The notes under the pieces are model-generated. The model was not told where the DNA came from. It saw nothing but the letters and a program-made list of their open reading frames with translations, and did no database searches. A stretch of DNA of 23,415 bases from Acidobacteriota bacterium. Lineage in GTDB: Bacteria > Acidobacteriota > Blastocatellia > Pyrinomonadales > Pyrinomonadaceae. Below are positions 16,346 through 23,415 of the stretch, piece by piece. The number at the start of each line of letters is the position of its first letter. Position 1 is the stretch's first letter. The translations under genes and the position numbers were made by a program. The stretch spans positions 1 through 23,415 of the forward strand of contig JADJBB010000003.1 of NCBI GenBank assembly GCA_016703965.1. Direction: 5' to 3'.

Positions 16346-16374
16346 GATCTGCCATCCACGATCAACAAAGATTT

Positions 16375-17336
16375 ATGAGCATTTTAGATAAAGTCAGGCG
16401 TTGGATCGATGGTGAGACGGCGGAGCTTGTTTTGGAACAGGCCGCTCGAGACGCGCAGGTCAAGCCGCGTTCTAAGGCCGAGGCATTCATCGTCAAGATC
16501 GCCCGCGAGGTCGAATCCGTAATGCAGAACGAGATGGTCCCGCTGCCGCAGGGTACGACCATCATCCCGAGCGAATACGCCATTTTTCTCAGCAGCGACG
16601 ATGACAAAGAATGGCAGGGAGCCAAACGAAAAGGCCTGGTACAAGGGCTTTACCATATTCTCGCCGAACGGGCGAAAGAGATAGCGGGCAAGAAGAAACT
16701 GGAAACTCGTTCGTTCGTCATCGAGCTGCGCATCGACGGTACGCTCGAAAAAGGTGAGATCCGTGTGCAGCATAGCTGGGAAGATTCGAGCGGCAACAAG
16801 ACGGGAGTTCTGGTCAGGCCGAAGGGAATTCCGGCGTTAGAACCAACTCAAAACGCTCCGATATCGCAGACCATCCTGAATTTCGCTCCGGCAACGGGAT
16901 TTCAGCCCCCGCCGTATCAGGCTCCGCCGCCGGCGACGTTTCAGAATGCACCCATTCAGCAGGCCGTTCCGCTGCAGACCGACGAGCCCGGAGGATATGA
17001 CCGCCGTGAAATCGCGTGCGGTCGAGCTTTACAAGCTGGAGATCTGGCGAGGCGGCGTCAGGCAAAAACGTTGTGCCTATCTATCAGAAAGAGATCGCGA
17101 TCGGCCGCGGTTCGAAATCAAAGCCGGTTGATATTCCGCTCGTCGGTGATGTCGAGATCAGCCGCCGGCACCTGATGCTGGTAACCGACGGAGCAGGGAA
17201 TTTTTGGGCTGTAAACGAAGGGAAAAATCCGGCAGCGATAAATAACTACGAGCTACCGGCGGGCCAACGCGTAACGGTGAATGTCGGCGTTCCGTTAAAT
17301 ATTTGCAGTTACATGCTCCGCATCCAGCCGCACTAA
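16375..17336 (+). CDS. Second FHA-domain protein, FhaA-type, two frameshifts
   Basis: Begins MSILDKVRRWIDGETAELVL and reads to about residue 205 in the first frame. The N-terminal 140 residues (MVPLPQGTTIIPSEYAIFLS, KGLVQGLYHILAERAKEIAG, RSFVIELRIDGTLEKGEIRV) resemble the FhaA-type DUF3662 domain of the gene at 2405-3427. A Pro/Gln-rich linker (about 155-205) follows. Then, in two further frames: DMTAVKSRAVELYKLEIWRG and VPIYQKEIAIGRGSKSKPVD, with the FHA signature GRGSKS, EISRRH and the loop near NPAAINNYELPAGQ, ending LRIQPH. Shifts lie near 16985-17000 and 17060. It should bind phosphothreonine, plausibly produced by the kinase just upstream. No Shine-Dalgarno is visible. Confidence 0.82.
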
Positions 17337-17342
17337 TCGTTC

Positions 17343-17944
17343 TTACTGGCGGAACATTTCGCGGTCGATCATCGGCAGATATTGCCGTCTGAGGTTATTC
17401 GCGAGAATCGTAGCCGTTCGAAGCTTTCATTATTTTCCGTCAGGCCATCCTGGATCTGTGACATCAGTTGGCTTAGGCTTTGCCGTTCGGCGGAGAGTTT
17501 TTGCCGGCGGTTATCACGCAGCTCTTCGGTTTCCGTAGTTCCAACTAATGCAACACTGCGGTCGATCGTTCGCGGCCTGAGGTCGACATCGACCTGGGCC
17601 AACTTTCCCCCGTGTTTCGTTCAGCTTTCTGTAAGTTCGATCTGCGTTTTTTGATGGGTTGCGATCAGCTGCTCCGCGCGGACTAGCAATTCCATTCCAA
17701 GCACCAATTCGAGCTGCTTTTCCGTGAAGCTTAGCCCGCCAAGTTTTTCAAATTTATCGACAAAGTTTTGCAACCGTTCATTCAGCGTTTGAACCGACGT
17801 GGACATTCTTCGCAGATCAGTCGCGATGGATGCTATTGGATCGCCGATAGGAGCCGCGGGCTGACCTGAACCTGTAACTTGGCCAGAAACGGCGATCGAA
17901 CTCGAAAACAGGAAAGCAAAAACGAATAAAGCCGACTTTCTCAT
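17343..17944 (-). CDS. Secreted coiled-coil-like protein, indels
   Basis: The ATG at 17944 gives a signal peptide (MRKSALFVFAFLFSSSIAVSGQ, cleavage likely near SGQ). The mature part is helical and charged (IASIATDLRRMSTSVQTLNE, RLQNFVDKFEKLGGLSFTEK, ELVLGMELLVRAEQLIATHQ). A TGA interrupts the frame at 17623-17621, but the sequence then continues in the same frame after five Cs at 17607-17611. One missing base before the TGA and one extra in the C run restore SLNETRGKLAQVDVDLRP. A further shift near 17388 leads to the ending NNLRRQYLPMIDREMFRQ at 17345-17343. About 200 residues in all. Heptad-like spacing suggests a coiled coil; function unknown. Convergent with the FHA gene. Confidence 0.65.
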
Positions 17945-17995
17945 TGAGATTCTCCTGGAATTTGGGGTTTTTGAGATAACTGAAGATAACACAAC

Positions 17996-18508
17996 TTAGA
18001 GCCGTTTTTGTTGCACTATTTCGGGTGGTGTCGGGAGCTGTTGAGAGCGGATCAGATCGAGTACCTCAGCGAGTGCCGAAGCAGCGTTATTTCTTACGGC
18101 TTCGGGATAGGAATATTGAACGGCGTGCTGCTCATATTCGGCTTCGTCGAGAATTTGAAAACCGCCGTCCGGCCAGACGACAACGTCGATATCGAGATCG
18201 ACATAATCGAGAACGGAGCCGGCAAAAGCGGGCGGCATGTTGATATTGCAGTAATAATTGCGAAACGAGCCGTCGGGTTCGTGGAAGCAAAAGATGTTAT
18301 ACCAGCGATCGAGCCAGTAATATTCGTAGGAAATAGTTCCGCGGCTGATCTCGCCAAGGTCGGGATGCGACACGTCAATATCGAATACCCCGACGAAAAC
18401 AAGGGAATCCGCGTCAGCCTCGATCAGCTCACAGTTCCAACTTCGCCGGATCGTGCCGTCGAATTTGCGTGAATTTATGGTGACCTGCTGAGCGGCTTTC
18501 AGGCTCAT
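17996..18508 (-). CDS. DUF402 family protein
   Basis: 170 residues, intact. The family core is clear: WNCELIEADADSLVFVGVFD, GTISYEYYWLDRWYNIFCFH, GSFRNYYCNINMPPAF, DYVDLDIDVVVWPDGGFQIL, DEAEYEQH. DUF402 proteins share a fold with bacterial nucleoside tri/diphosphate phosphatases (Ntdp) and with RNA-binding FAU-1-like proteins. The Tyr/Trp and Asp positions (YCNI, DLDIDV, DE) are the usual ones. The exact substrate cannot be told from sequence. Its ATG overlaps the stop of the universal stress protein gene (ATGA), so they are translationally coupled. Confidence 0.85.
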   Translation of the reverse strand: MSLKAAQQVTINSRKFDGTIRRSWNCELIEADADSLVFVGVFDIDVSHPDLGEISRGTISYEYYWLDRWYNIFCFHEPDGSFRNYYCNINMPPAFAGSVLDYVDLDIDVVVWPDGGFQILDEAEYEQHAVQYSYPEAVRNNAASALAEVLDLIRSQQLPTPPEIVQQKRL

Positions 18509-18960
18509 TCGGCAGGCAGTCTAACAACCAGGACCGAACAAGGCGCGTGATGAACCACCGAACTAGAAACTGACCCAAGCAGGATGCGCTCCCATCGCCT
18601 GTAGCCGTGCGAGCCAATGATTATAAGGTCAGCACCGATCTGCTCAGCGGTCTCAACGATACGGCTTCCCGGCGATCCGAACAGAACCTCGCCGGAAATA
18701 TCGACCTTTTTGCCATCAAAAGCCGCCGCGAGTTTCGTTTTAGTGGTCTCGACAACCGCGGCTGCGTTGTCCTTTGCATATTTTTCGAGTTCGCTCGTAT
18801 CAGGTAAATAACCGCCGTAGATATCGGTGACCAGCGGTACTGCCATATCAACAACGCTGATCACTGTGACCGAATCGCCTTCGCCGAGGTTAAATTTAGC
18901 GGCCATCTCGCCAGCCGCGTCGCCGTATTTTGTGCCGTCTGTGGCTATGATTACTTTCAT
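18505..18960 (-). CDS. Universal stress protein, UspA family
   Basis: 151 residues. The N-terminal MKVIIATDGTKYG and the C-terminal GSHGYRRWERILLGSVSSS (the G-x2-G-x9-G-[ST] nucleotide loop, here GSHG then GS) mark an ATP-binding UspA-type protein. The strand/loop AEQIGADLIIIGSHG is also typical. GGAGG six bases before the ATG gives strong translation. It usually acts as a homodimeric cytoplasmic stress-response protein. First gene of a two-gene unit with the DUF402 gene. Confidence 0.93.
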   Translation of the reverse strand: MKVIIATDGTKYGDAAGEMAAKFNLGEGDSVTVISVVDMAVPLVTDIYGGYLPDTSELEKYAKDNAAAVVETTKTKLAAAFDGKKVDISGEVLFGSPGSRIVETAEQIGADLIIIGSHGYRRWERILLGSVSSSVVHHAPCSVLVVRLPAE

Positions 18961-19020
18961 GGAATGCCTCCTGAGCTATTAGCTCTATGTAAAAGCTATC
19001 ACCTATATCTTACACCCATG

Positions 19021-19478
19021 TTAATCTTCCTCTTCGACTTTTTGGCCGGTGTACGTTCCGCGAAGCTTTTTTAATACCTCAAATAGTACGAAGCGATCGC
19101 TCACCGAAAGGCCCGCGACGCATTCAGCTTCGACTTCTATCCAACTTTTTTCTACATCTTCGCGGATCGTCTTACCGCGGGCGGTAAGGTGTACGGTCAT
19201 CGCCCGGCCGTCCTTAGAATGTTTTTTGGTACGAACCAGATTTATTTTTTCCAAGCCGCGGATCATGTTGCTAAGCGTTGGAGCTTTTACGTTCAACTGC
19301 TCTGCGAGTTCGATCTGTTTCATGCCGTCCTGGCGCCACAATTCGATCATTACAAAAAACCTGGCCGCTGTGAAGGTCGGCACTCAGCCATATGCTGCTC
19401 GATGCTGTTACGGAATGCGGTCGCGACCTTGGCTAAATGGTAGCTGACGGTTTCCTCGAAAATGATCGCCTCTGGCAT
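19021..19478 (-). CDS. MarR-family transcriptional regulator, one frameshift
   Basis: The ATG at 19478 (GAGG about eight bases upstream) gives MPEAIIFEETVSYHLAKVAT and then AFRNSIEQHMAE. The protein continues after one indel near 19388 with TAARFFVMIELWRQDGMKQI, ELAEQLNVKAPTLSNMIRGL, EKINLVRTKKHSKDGRAMTV, HLTARGKTIREDVEKSWIEV and ends VEEED. The middle is a winged helix-turn-helix of MarR type, with the wing in HSKDGRAMTVHLT. Total about 152 residues, normal for the family. It lies divergent from the small gene at 19669 across seven TTAGC-NN-GCTAA sites and probably represses both through them (inference). Ligand unknown. Confidence 0.88.
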
Positions 19479-19514
19479 GATAAGCACCTCTATTTACAAT
19501 AGTTTAAGCGGGAA

Positions 19515-19659
19515 TTAGCGGCCTAACGAAAAGCCGTTAGCAGTCTAACAAAAGAATGTTAGCGTGCTATGTAAAAATAATTAGCAGGCTAATGATAAAT
19601 GATTAGCGTGCTAATAAGTAAAAGTTAGCACGGAATGGTATATAATGAAAGCAGGCTAA
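19515..19659. promoter_or_regulatory. Seven-site palindromic operator array on a 22-bp pitch
   Basis: Twelve-base sites matching TTAGC-NN-GCTAA start at 19515, 19537, 19559, 19581, 19603, 19625 and 19648. Steps are 22, 22, 22, 22, 22 and 23 bp. The sites at 19581 and 19603 are perfect; the one at 19537 reads GTTAG-CAGT-CTAAC with its flanks, and the outer two are half-degenerate. The spacers differ and are A/T-rich. The array lies between the divergent MarR gene and the gene at 19669. A -10-like TATAAT (19641-19646) lies between the last two sites. It is the natural binding region of the MarR protein. Confidence 0.85.
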
Positions 19660-19668
19660 GTATATTTT

Positions 19669-20059
19669 ATGGAAAACAAAGAAAAGCTCAAAAATGCACG
19701 CAATTTGCTGCTTAAGCTGCATAAATCGATGCTCGATCGCGAACGGGAATTGTATGAAGGAATCCACGGGCCGCTTAAGCCGACACAATTCTTAAGCCTG
19801 CTGCTCGAGGACGAGGACTTCTCATGGCTGCGGGAAATTCTCAATGCTTATAGTCGAGATCGACGAGCTGTTCGCCCAGAAGGACGGGATTGAGGTGGGG
19901 ATGATCGAGGCTAACCTCGTGAAGGTAACCGAACTGGTCGAAATGAAGGAACACGATGAGTATTTTAAGGCGAAATATCAGATCGCGATCCAGCGAGATC
20001 CTGATTCCGCGGGACTTCATTCCGAGCTGAGAACTCTTCTCATCGACTCATGCGTCTGA
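19669..20059 (+). CDS. Small soluble protein of unknown function, one frameshift
   Basis: The ATG at 19669 gives MENKEKLKNARNLLLKLHKS, MLDRERELYEGIHGPLKPTQ and FLSLLLEDEDFSWLREI. One indel near 19840-19850 joins it to MLIVEIDELFAQKDGIEVGM, IEANLVKVTELVEMKEHDEY and FKAKYQIAIQRDPDSAGLHS. About 130 residues, charged, no membrane segment or signal peptide. I recognise the N-terminal pattern (RNLLLKLHK...LLD.ER..YE, then W[LR]) as a conserved bacterial hypothetical family without known function. It is divergent from the MarR gene and sits directly behind the operator array, so it is the prime target of that regulator. A terminator follows. Confidence 0.75.
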
Positions 20060-20079
20060 TAATGATTTACGCTGAAATC

Positions 20080-20111
20080 AAAAGACCGGCGGGAAGTTCC
20101 TCCGGTCTTTT
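20080..20111. terminator. Bidirectional rho-independent terminator
   Basis: AAAAGACCGG (20080-20089) and CCGGTCTTTT (20102-20111) form a perfect 10-bp stem with a 12-base loop. The A/T arms make it work in both directions: for the gene ending at 20059 and for the transaldolase gene ending at 20149. Confidence 0.9.
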
Positions 20112-20148
20112 CTGTTAACTTCTAACTTTCAGTTATTAACTTTACGGC

Positions 20149-20799
20149 CTAGCTTCGTCCGCTCTTCTTCCAGTCAGACAGGAAGCCCTCGAGGCCCTTA
20201 TCTGTCAGCGGATGCTTGACGAGCTGCGTGATGACCTTGAATGGTATCGTTGCAACGTCGGCTCCGGCTAAAGCGCAATCCACGATATGCATCGGATGCC
20301 GGATCGACGCGGCCAAGACCTCAGTATCGAACTGATAATTTGCATAGATCTGGACAATTTCTTCGATCAACTGCATCCCGTTCTGACCGATATCATCGAG
20401 CCGTCCTATAAACGGTGAGATGTAAGATGCTCCGGCTTTAGCTGCAAGCAGGGCCTGGGCAGCAGAGAAGCAGAGGGTCACGTTTACCTTGGTGCCTTCT
20501 GCCCGGAAGGTGCGGCACGCTTTCAAGCCATCAAGTGTAAGAGGCACCTTGATGACGACATTCGAAGCGATCTTGGCCAGTTCGCGGCCTTCCGCGAGCA
20601 TTCCGGCGGTGTCGAGAGCAGTTACTTCGGCGGAAACATCACCTTTTACGAGGGCACAGATCTTGGCAATGTGTTCCTTAAAGTCAACGTCGCCCTCTTT
20701 CGCGACCAGGCCTGGATTCGTCGTAACGCCGTCGATCAAACCAAGCTCATTCGCCTCTTTGATCTCGTCTAAATTTGCTGTGTCTATAAAGAATTTCAT
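20149..20799 (-). CDS. tal: Transaldolase (small TalC/FSA-type subfamily)
   Basis: 216 residues, intact. MKFFIDTANLDEIKEANELG, DGVTTNPGL, VVIKVPLTLDGLKA with the Schiff-base lysine, NVTLCFSAAQALLAAKAGAS, ISPFIGRLDDIG, ASIRHPMHIVDCALAGADV and ATIPFKVI are all family hallmarks. The FSPFIGRLDD-type loop with CFSAAQALLA is closer to true short transaldolases (as in Bacillus/Thermotoga) than to fructose-6-phosphate aldolase. It moves a dihydroxyacetone unit between sugar phosphates in the non-oxidative pentose phosphate pathway. It lies 66 bases downstream of the FAH-family gene on the same strand. Confidence 0.94.
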   Translation of the reverse strand: MKFFIDTANLDEIKEANELGLIDGVTTNPGLVAKEGDVDFKEHIAKICALVKGDVSAEVTALDTAGMLAEGRELAKIASNVVIKVPLTLDGLKACRTFRAEGTKVNVTLCFSAAQALLAAKAGASYISPFIGRLDDIGQNGMQLIEEIVQIYANYQFDTEVLAASIRHPMHIVDCALAGADVATIPFKVITQLVKHPLTDKGLEGFLSDWKKSGRS

Positions 20800-20865
20800 T
20801 GGTTTCGTGTTGATGGTGGATCGCTGTTCGTTGGTTTCGCTGATTCGCGTTTTTGCTTAACGAAA

Positions 20866-21493
20866 CTATCTAACTGTGTTTGTTAAAGTGCCTATACCCT
20901 CGATCTCGACCTCGCAAACGTCACCGGGGTTCATTTTTGAGACTCCCGACGGAGTTCCGGTCGCGATCACGTCGCCAGGGTTAAGCGTCATCATGTTTGA
21001 GATATATCGTACCAGAAAGTCGACGGGGAAGACCATTTGCGAGGTCCGCCTGTCCTGTTTTAAGACTCCGTTAACCCGCACCAGAACTCGCAGGTCCGAA
21101 ACATCAAGCTCCGGTTCGATATGCGGGCCGATCGGGCAGAACGTGTCGAATGATTTAGCACGTGCGAACTGACCATCCTTTCGCTGCAGATCGCGGGCGG
21201 TAACGTCGTTCAGACAGGTGAAGCCCAGTATGTAATCTTCTACATTAGCATCATCACTTAAGTCTTTACAGTGCTTTGAGATAACCACTGCAAGTTCACC
21301 TTCATGTTCAACTTGATCTGACTGGCGGAATGATAATTTCATCGCCGTCAAATACCACCGCTGAAGGAGCTTTCAGGAATAGCATTGGCTCTTTCGGGAC
21401 CTCATTCCCCAATTCCGCAGCGTGTTCTGCGTAGTTGCGCCCCACGCAGACGATCTTGGACGGGGCGAATGTTTTCTCAATTGCGATCTTCAT
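20866..21493 (-). CDS. Fumarylacetoacetate hydrolase family protein, one frameshift
   Basis: MKIAIEKTFAPSKIVCVGRN, YAEHAAELGNEVPKEPMLFL and KAPSAVVFDGDEIIIPP are read in one frame. After one indel near 21325 follow QSDQVEHEGELAVVISKHCK, YILGFTCLNDVTARDLQRKD, GQFARAKSFDTFCPIGPHI and LNPGDVIATGTPSGV. The metal ligands of the family are visible as E-x-E in HEGELAVV and Asp in LNDVTARD. About 208 residues. Members hydrolyse or decarboxylate 2-oxo acids with Mg2+ (acylpyruvase, HpcE or oxaloacetate decarboxylase types). The substrate cannot be assigned here. Its start overlaps no neighbour; the lipoprotein gene ends 26 bases upstream. Confidence 0.9.
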
Positions 21494-21518
21494 ATTTGTT
21501 CGAGCGAGATTTAGTTTT

Positions 21519-22645
21519 ATGGAACCGTTTCCGAGACAACTTCCGACATTTCGCTTACGTTGCCGAATTATCCGTTGCCGTCAGATAGTAATAATAGATC
21601 TTCCCGCTTTCGACCTTCGTGTCTTGGAAGGTGTTTGTTTTCAGTAATTCAGTCGTTAAAAGCTGCCATTTTACTTTATCCAGATCTTTATCGGTCGAGC
21701 GATAGATGCGGTACCCGACCACATCTTTCTCGGGGTTTACGGCAAAAAAGATCGAAATAGTTGTCGGTGACGCAGCAAGCGTGATCGCTGATGGCGGTGT
21801 TGGAGCGAAGGTGTCGATCGCTTTGAATTTCAGAATGTTCGATTCGCCGCTTTCGACCGGTTCGGCCTGCGTTCCGACCGAGACGGCACGAACGAAATAG
21901 TAATATTCCTTTCCAAACTCAAAAAACTCGTCGTTGAAGGCAGTTTCCGTGACCGGAGTTTTATTGAGAGGTTTGCCCATCTCTTTGTCCGAATTGGACC
22001 TGAACACAAAATATCCGAGCAGGCTTACAGGTACCGAACCATCGACGTTTGCCGAGGGAGCCTGCCATTTTAGCTGGATCGCGTCCTGGGTTGGTATAGC
22101 CGATAGAGCAGTCGGTGCTGCTGCGACCTTTGCAGTAGGCTCGATGAGAAGAGAATTCGAAAATCCCGCCTTTTGGCCGGAAGCATTAACAAATCTGATC
22201 GCGTATCGTAGCCGTGCAGGCTGGCCGGCGAACTGAAGCGTGTCGCGATAAGTGAGTGTTTTCAAGCCAAAATCCGTATCCTTGATCTCTAACGCGGCGA
22301 TCAGCGTGCTTCGATTTGCAAACTCTTCCTCCGACAATTGAAGCGGAGCATTCTGACGGCCTCGGCGAGGCGGTAGATGTCAGCACGGCTGATATTGAGA
22401 GTATTTCCCTTCACGGCGTTGCGAACAGGCATCTGCCAGGACAGAATGACCTGACTGCCACGCTGATAACCTGAGATCTCAACACGCTGCAGAACGCGTT
22501 CCTTCGGCGGCTCCGGTGCTCCGCGTTTACCGCAGGCGACTGAAAGCGAGATCGCGAGACACAGAACTAAGAAGAATTTAGCCGCAGAGGGCACAGAGAA
22601 AGGCTTTTTATTGTTAGAGGCAAATACTGCGGGTTCGTTCATCAT
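21519..22645 (-). CDS. Lipoprotein with fibronectin type III-like repeats, two frameshifts
   Basis: The signal region (AAKFFLVLCLAISLSVACGK) has lipobox LSVAC, then KRGAPEPPKERVLQRVEISG, the Pro-rich start common in Gram-negative lipoproteins. Three FN3-like beta domains follow: one crossing the first shift near 22330 (GSQVILSWQMP ... ARLRYAIRFVNASGQKAGFS), one at APTALSAIPTQDAIQLKWQA ... YYYFVRAVSVG, one at APTPPSAITLAASPTTISIF ... IYYYYLTATDNS. A second shift near 21560 gives the ending NVSEMSEVVSETVP (stop 21521-21519). About 370 residues. The start at 22645/22642 gives an unusually long n-region that overlaps a dispersed repeat. Role unknown; a surface or periplasmic binding scaffold is inference. 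Confidence 0.8.
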
Positions 22646-22698
22646 TCCCAGGGTTTTCCGGCCGTTAATCTCTGTGATCTCTGTGGCTAAATTTCTTC
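22571..22698. repeat. Inverted pair of TCTCTGTG..CTCTG.GGCTAAA repeats
   Basis: The plus-strand words TCTCTGTGATCTCTG and TGGCTAAATTTCTTC (22669-22698) are matched, with three substitutions and one gap, by the reverse complement of 22571-22599. The left copy lies within the signal-peptide coding part of the lipoprotein gene; the right copy lies just after the HslU stop. Confidence 0.8.
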
Positions 22699-22701
22699 GA
22701 T

Positions 22702-23415
22702 CTACAAAATATATTGCCGCAGATCGCGGTCTTCGATCAGGCTGTTCAAGCGGTCATCTACATACTCGGCATCGATGATCTGATCTTTTTCTTCAAGCTC
22801 GCTGCCGAGGAAGCTGATCTCTTCGAGTAACTTCTCAACCAGCGTATGCAGTCTGCGTGCTCCAATGTTTTCGGTGGTTTTATTGATCTCCTCAGCCATT
22901 TCGGCGAGCCGGTCAATGGAATCTTCAGTAAAAGTTAAAGTAATTCCTTCAGTTTCGAGCAGTGCCTGATATTGCTTGATGAGCGAGTTCTTCGGCTGCA
23001 CGAGAATCCGCTTAAGATCGTCGATCGTTAGCGATTCAAGTTCGACACGGATCGGGAAACGGCCCTGAAGTTCAGGGATCAGATCAGATGGTTTTGAAAC
23101 GTGAAACGCCCCTGCGGCGATGAACAAAATATGGTCGGTGCGCCGACCATGCCGTGTTTGTGTTGACGTTCGTACCTTCGAACGATAGGCAGATCGCGTT
23201 GGACGCCTTCACGCGAGACGCAACGGATTGCCGCCCGACTTCACGACGGCGACCCGTTTCGAGTTCATCGAGGAAGATGATCCTCGCCGACTGTGTTCGT
23301 TCGATCGCCTTTCGGGTGATCTGCCCTTACGTCGACAAGGCCTTCCCTGCTCGTCGCGGATCATATAAGCACGAGCTTTGGCGATGGTGAGCTTTCGCGT
23401 AACGGTTTTGGAAGG
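22702..23415 (-). CDS. hslU: HslU (ClpY) ATPase subunit, C-terminal part, frameshifted, cut by window edge
   Basis: The intact C-terminal segment reads FIAAGAFHVSKPSDLIPELQ, GRFPIRVELESLTIDDLKRI, NSLIKQYQALLETEGITLTF, ENIGARRLHTLVEKLLEEIS and ends DLRQYIL. This is the sensor-2/C-terminal domain of HslU, with the GARRLHT motif and the hydrophobic tail that docks into HslV. Upstream, over several indels, the frames give VTKRKLTIAKARAYMIRDEQ, IIFLDEL (Walker B), SREGVQRDLPIVEG and GMV.TDHILF. HslU unfolds substrates for the HslV protease in the cytoplasm. HslV, if present, would be upstream beyond the right edge. The gene runs into the FN3 lipoprotein gene after about 57 bases. Confidence 0.93.

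Noticed and set aside
19515..19659. CRISPR array, because of regular 22-bp spacing
   Set aside because: The conserved part is a 12-bp palindrome, spacers are only 10 bp and A/T-rich, and no cas genes are near. It lies between divergent genes, as operators do.

Overview
The window looks like a chromosomal piece of a Gram-negative-type bacterium with many lipoproteins, type IV pilin genes, FHA-domain proteins and a Hanks-type kinase. My best guess is Acidobacteriota (Blastocatellia/Pyrinomonadales-like). I base that on gene content and style (an FHA/penicillin-binding-protein/FtsW-like cluster, a very long PilX-like protein, dispersed GC-rich hairpin repeats), not on a marker gene, and no rRNA or tRNA gene was seen. 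Many genes are broken by single-base indels while their protein signal continues in another frame: the PBP, FtsW-like, PilW, FHA, MarR, FAH, FN3-lipoprotein and HslU genes. At least one case is a compensating pair beside a run of five C. This looks more like uncorrected sequencing or assembly error than gene decay, so gene ends at such places are approximate.

Layout. 1-3427 (minus): a cell-wall cluster read leftwards, FHA protein, small membrane protein, class B penicillin-binding protein, then the start of an FtsW/RodA-like protein. 3428-3645: divergent promoter region with a good sigma70-type promoter and an inverted repeat at the predicted start of transcription. 3646-9249 (plus): a minor-pilin operon (FimT/GspH-, PilV-, PilW- and giant PilX-like), closed by a clear terminator. 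9310-9844: non-coding, with palindromes. 9845-11798 (minus): small membrane protein, an HNH-type protein with an unusual C-terminal half, and a lipoprotein. 11850-13285: a repeat island with CGC-loop-GCG hairpins and two 160-bp direct repeats flanking a secreted protein gene. 13377-14644 (minus): two membrane proteins, one with a striking fourfold internal motif (COG4705-like). 14819-17336 (plus): Ser/Thr kinase with SH3b tail, then a second FHA protein. 17343-18960 (minus): secreted coiled-coil protein, DUF402 protein, universal stress protein. 19021-20059: a MarR-family regulator and a divergent small gene separated by seven palindromic sites on a 22-bp pitch. 20149-23415 (minus): HslU (its end), an FN3 lipoprotein, an FAH-family hydrolase and transaldolase.

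How they fit. The two FHA proteins plus the kinase suggest phosphothreonine signalling linked to peptidoglycan synthesis, similar in logic to the actinobacterial fhaA/rodA/pbpA/pknB clusters. The most unusual pieces are the phased MarR-type operator array, the HNH-winged-helix-beta-sandwich protein, and the covarying hairpin family.
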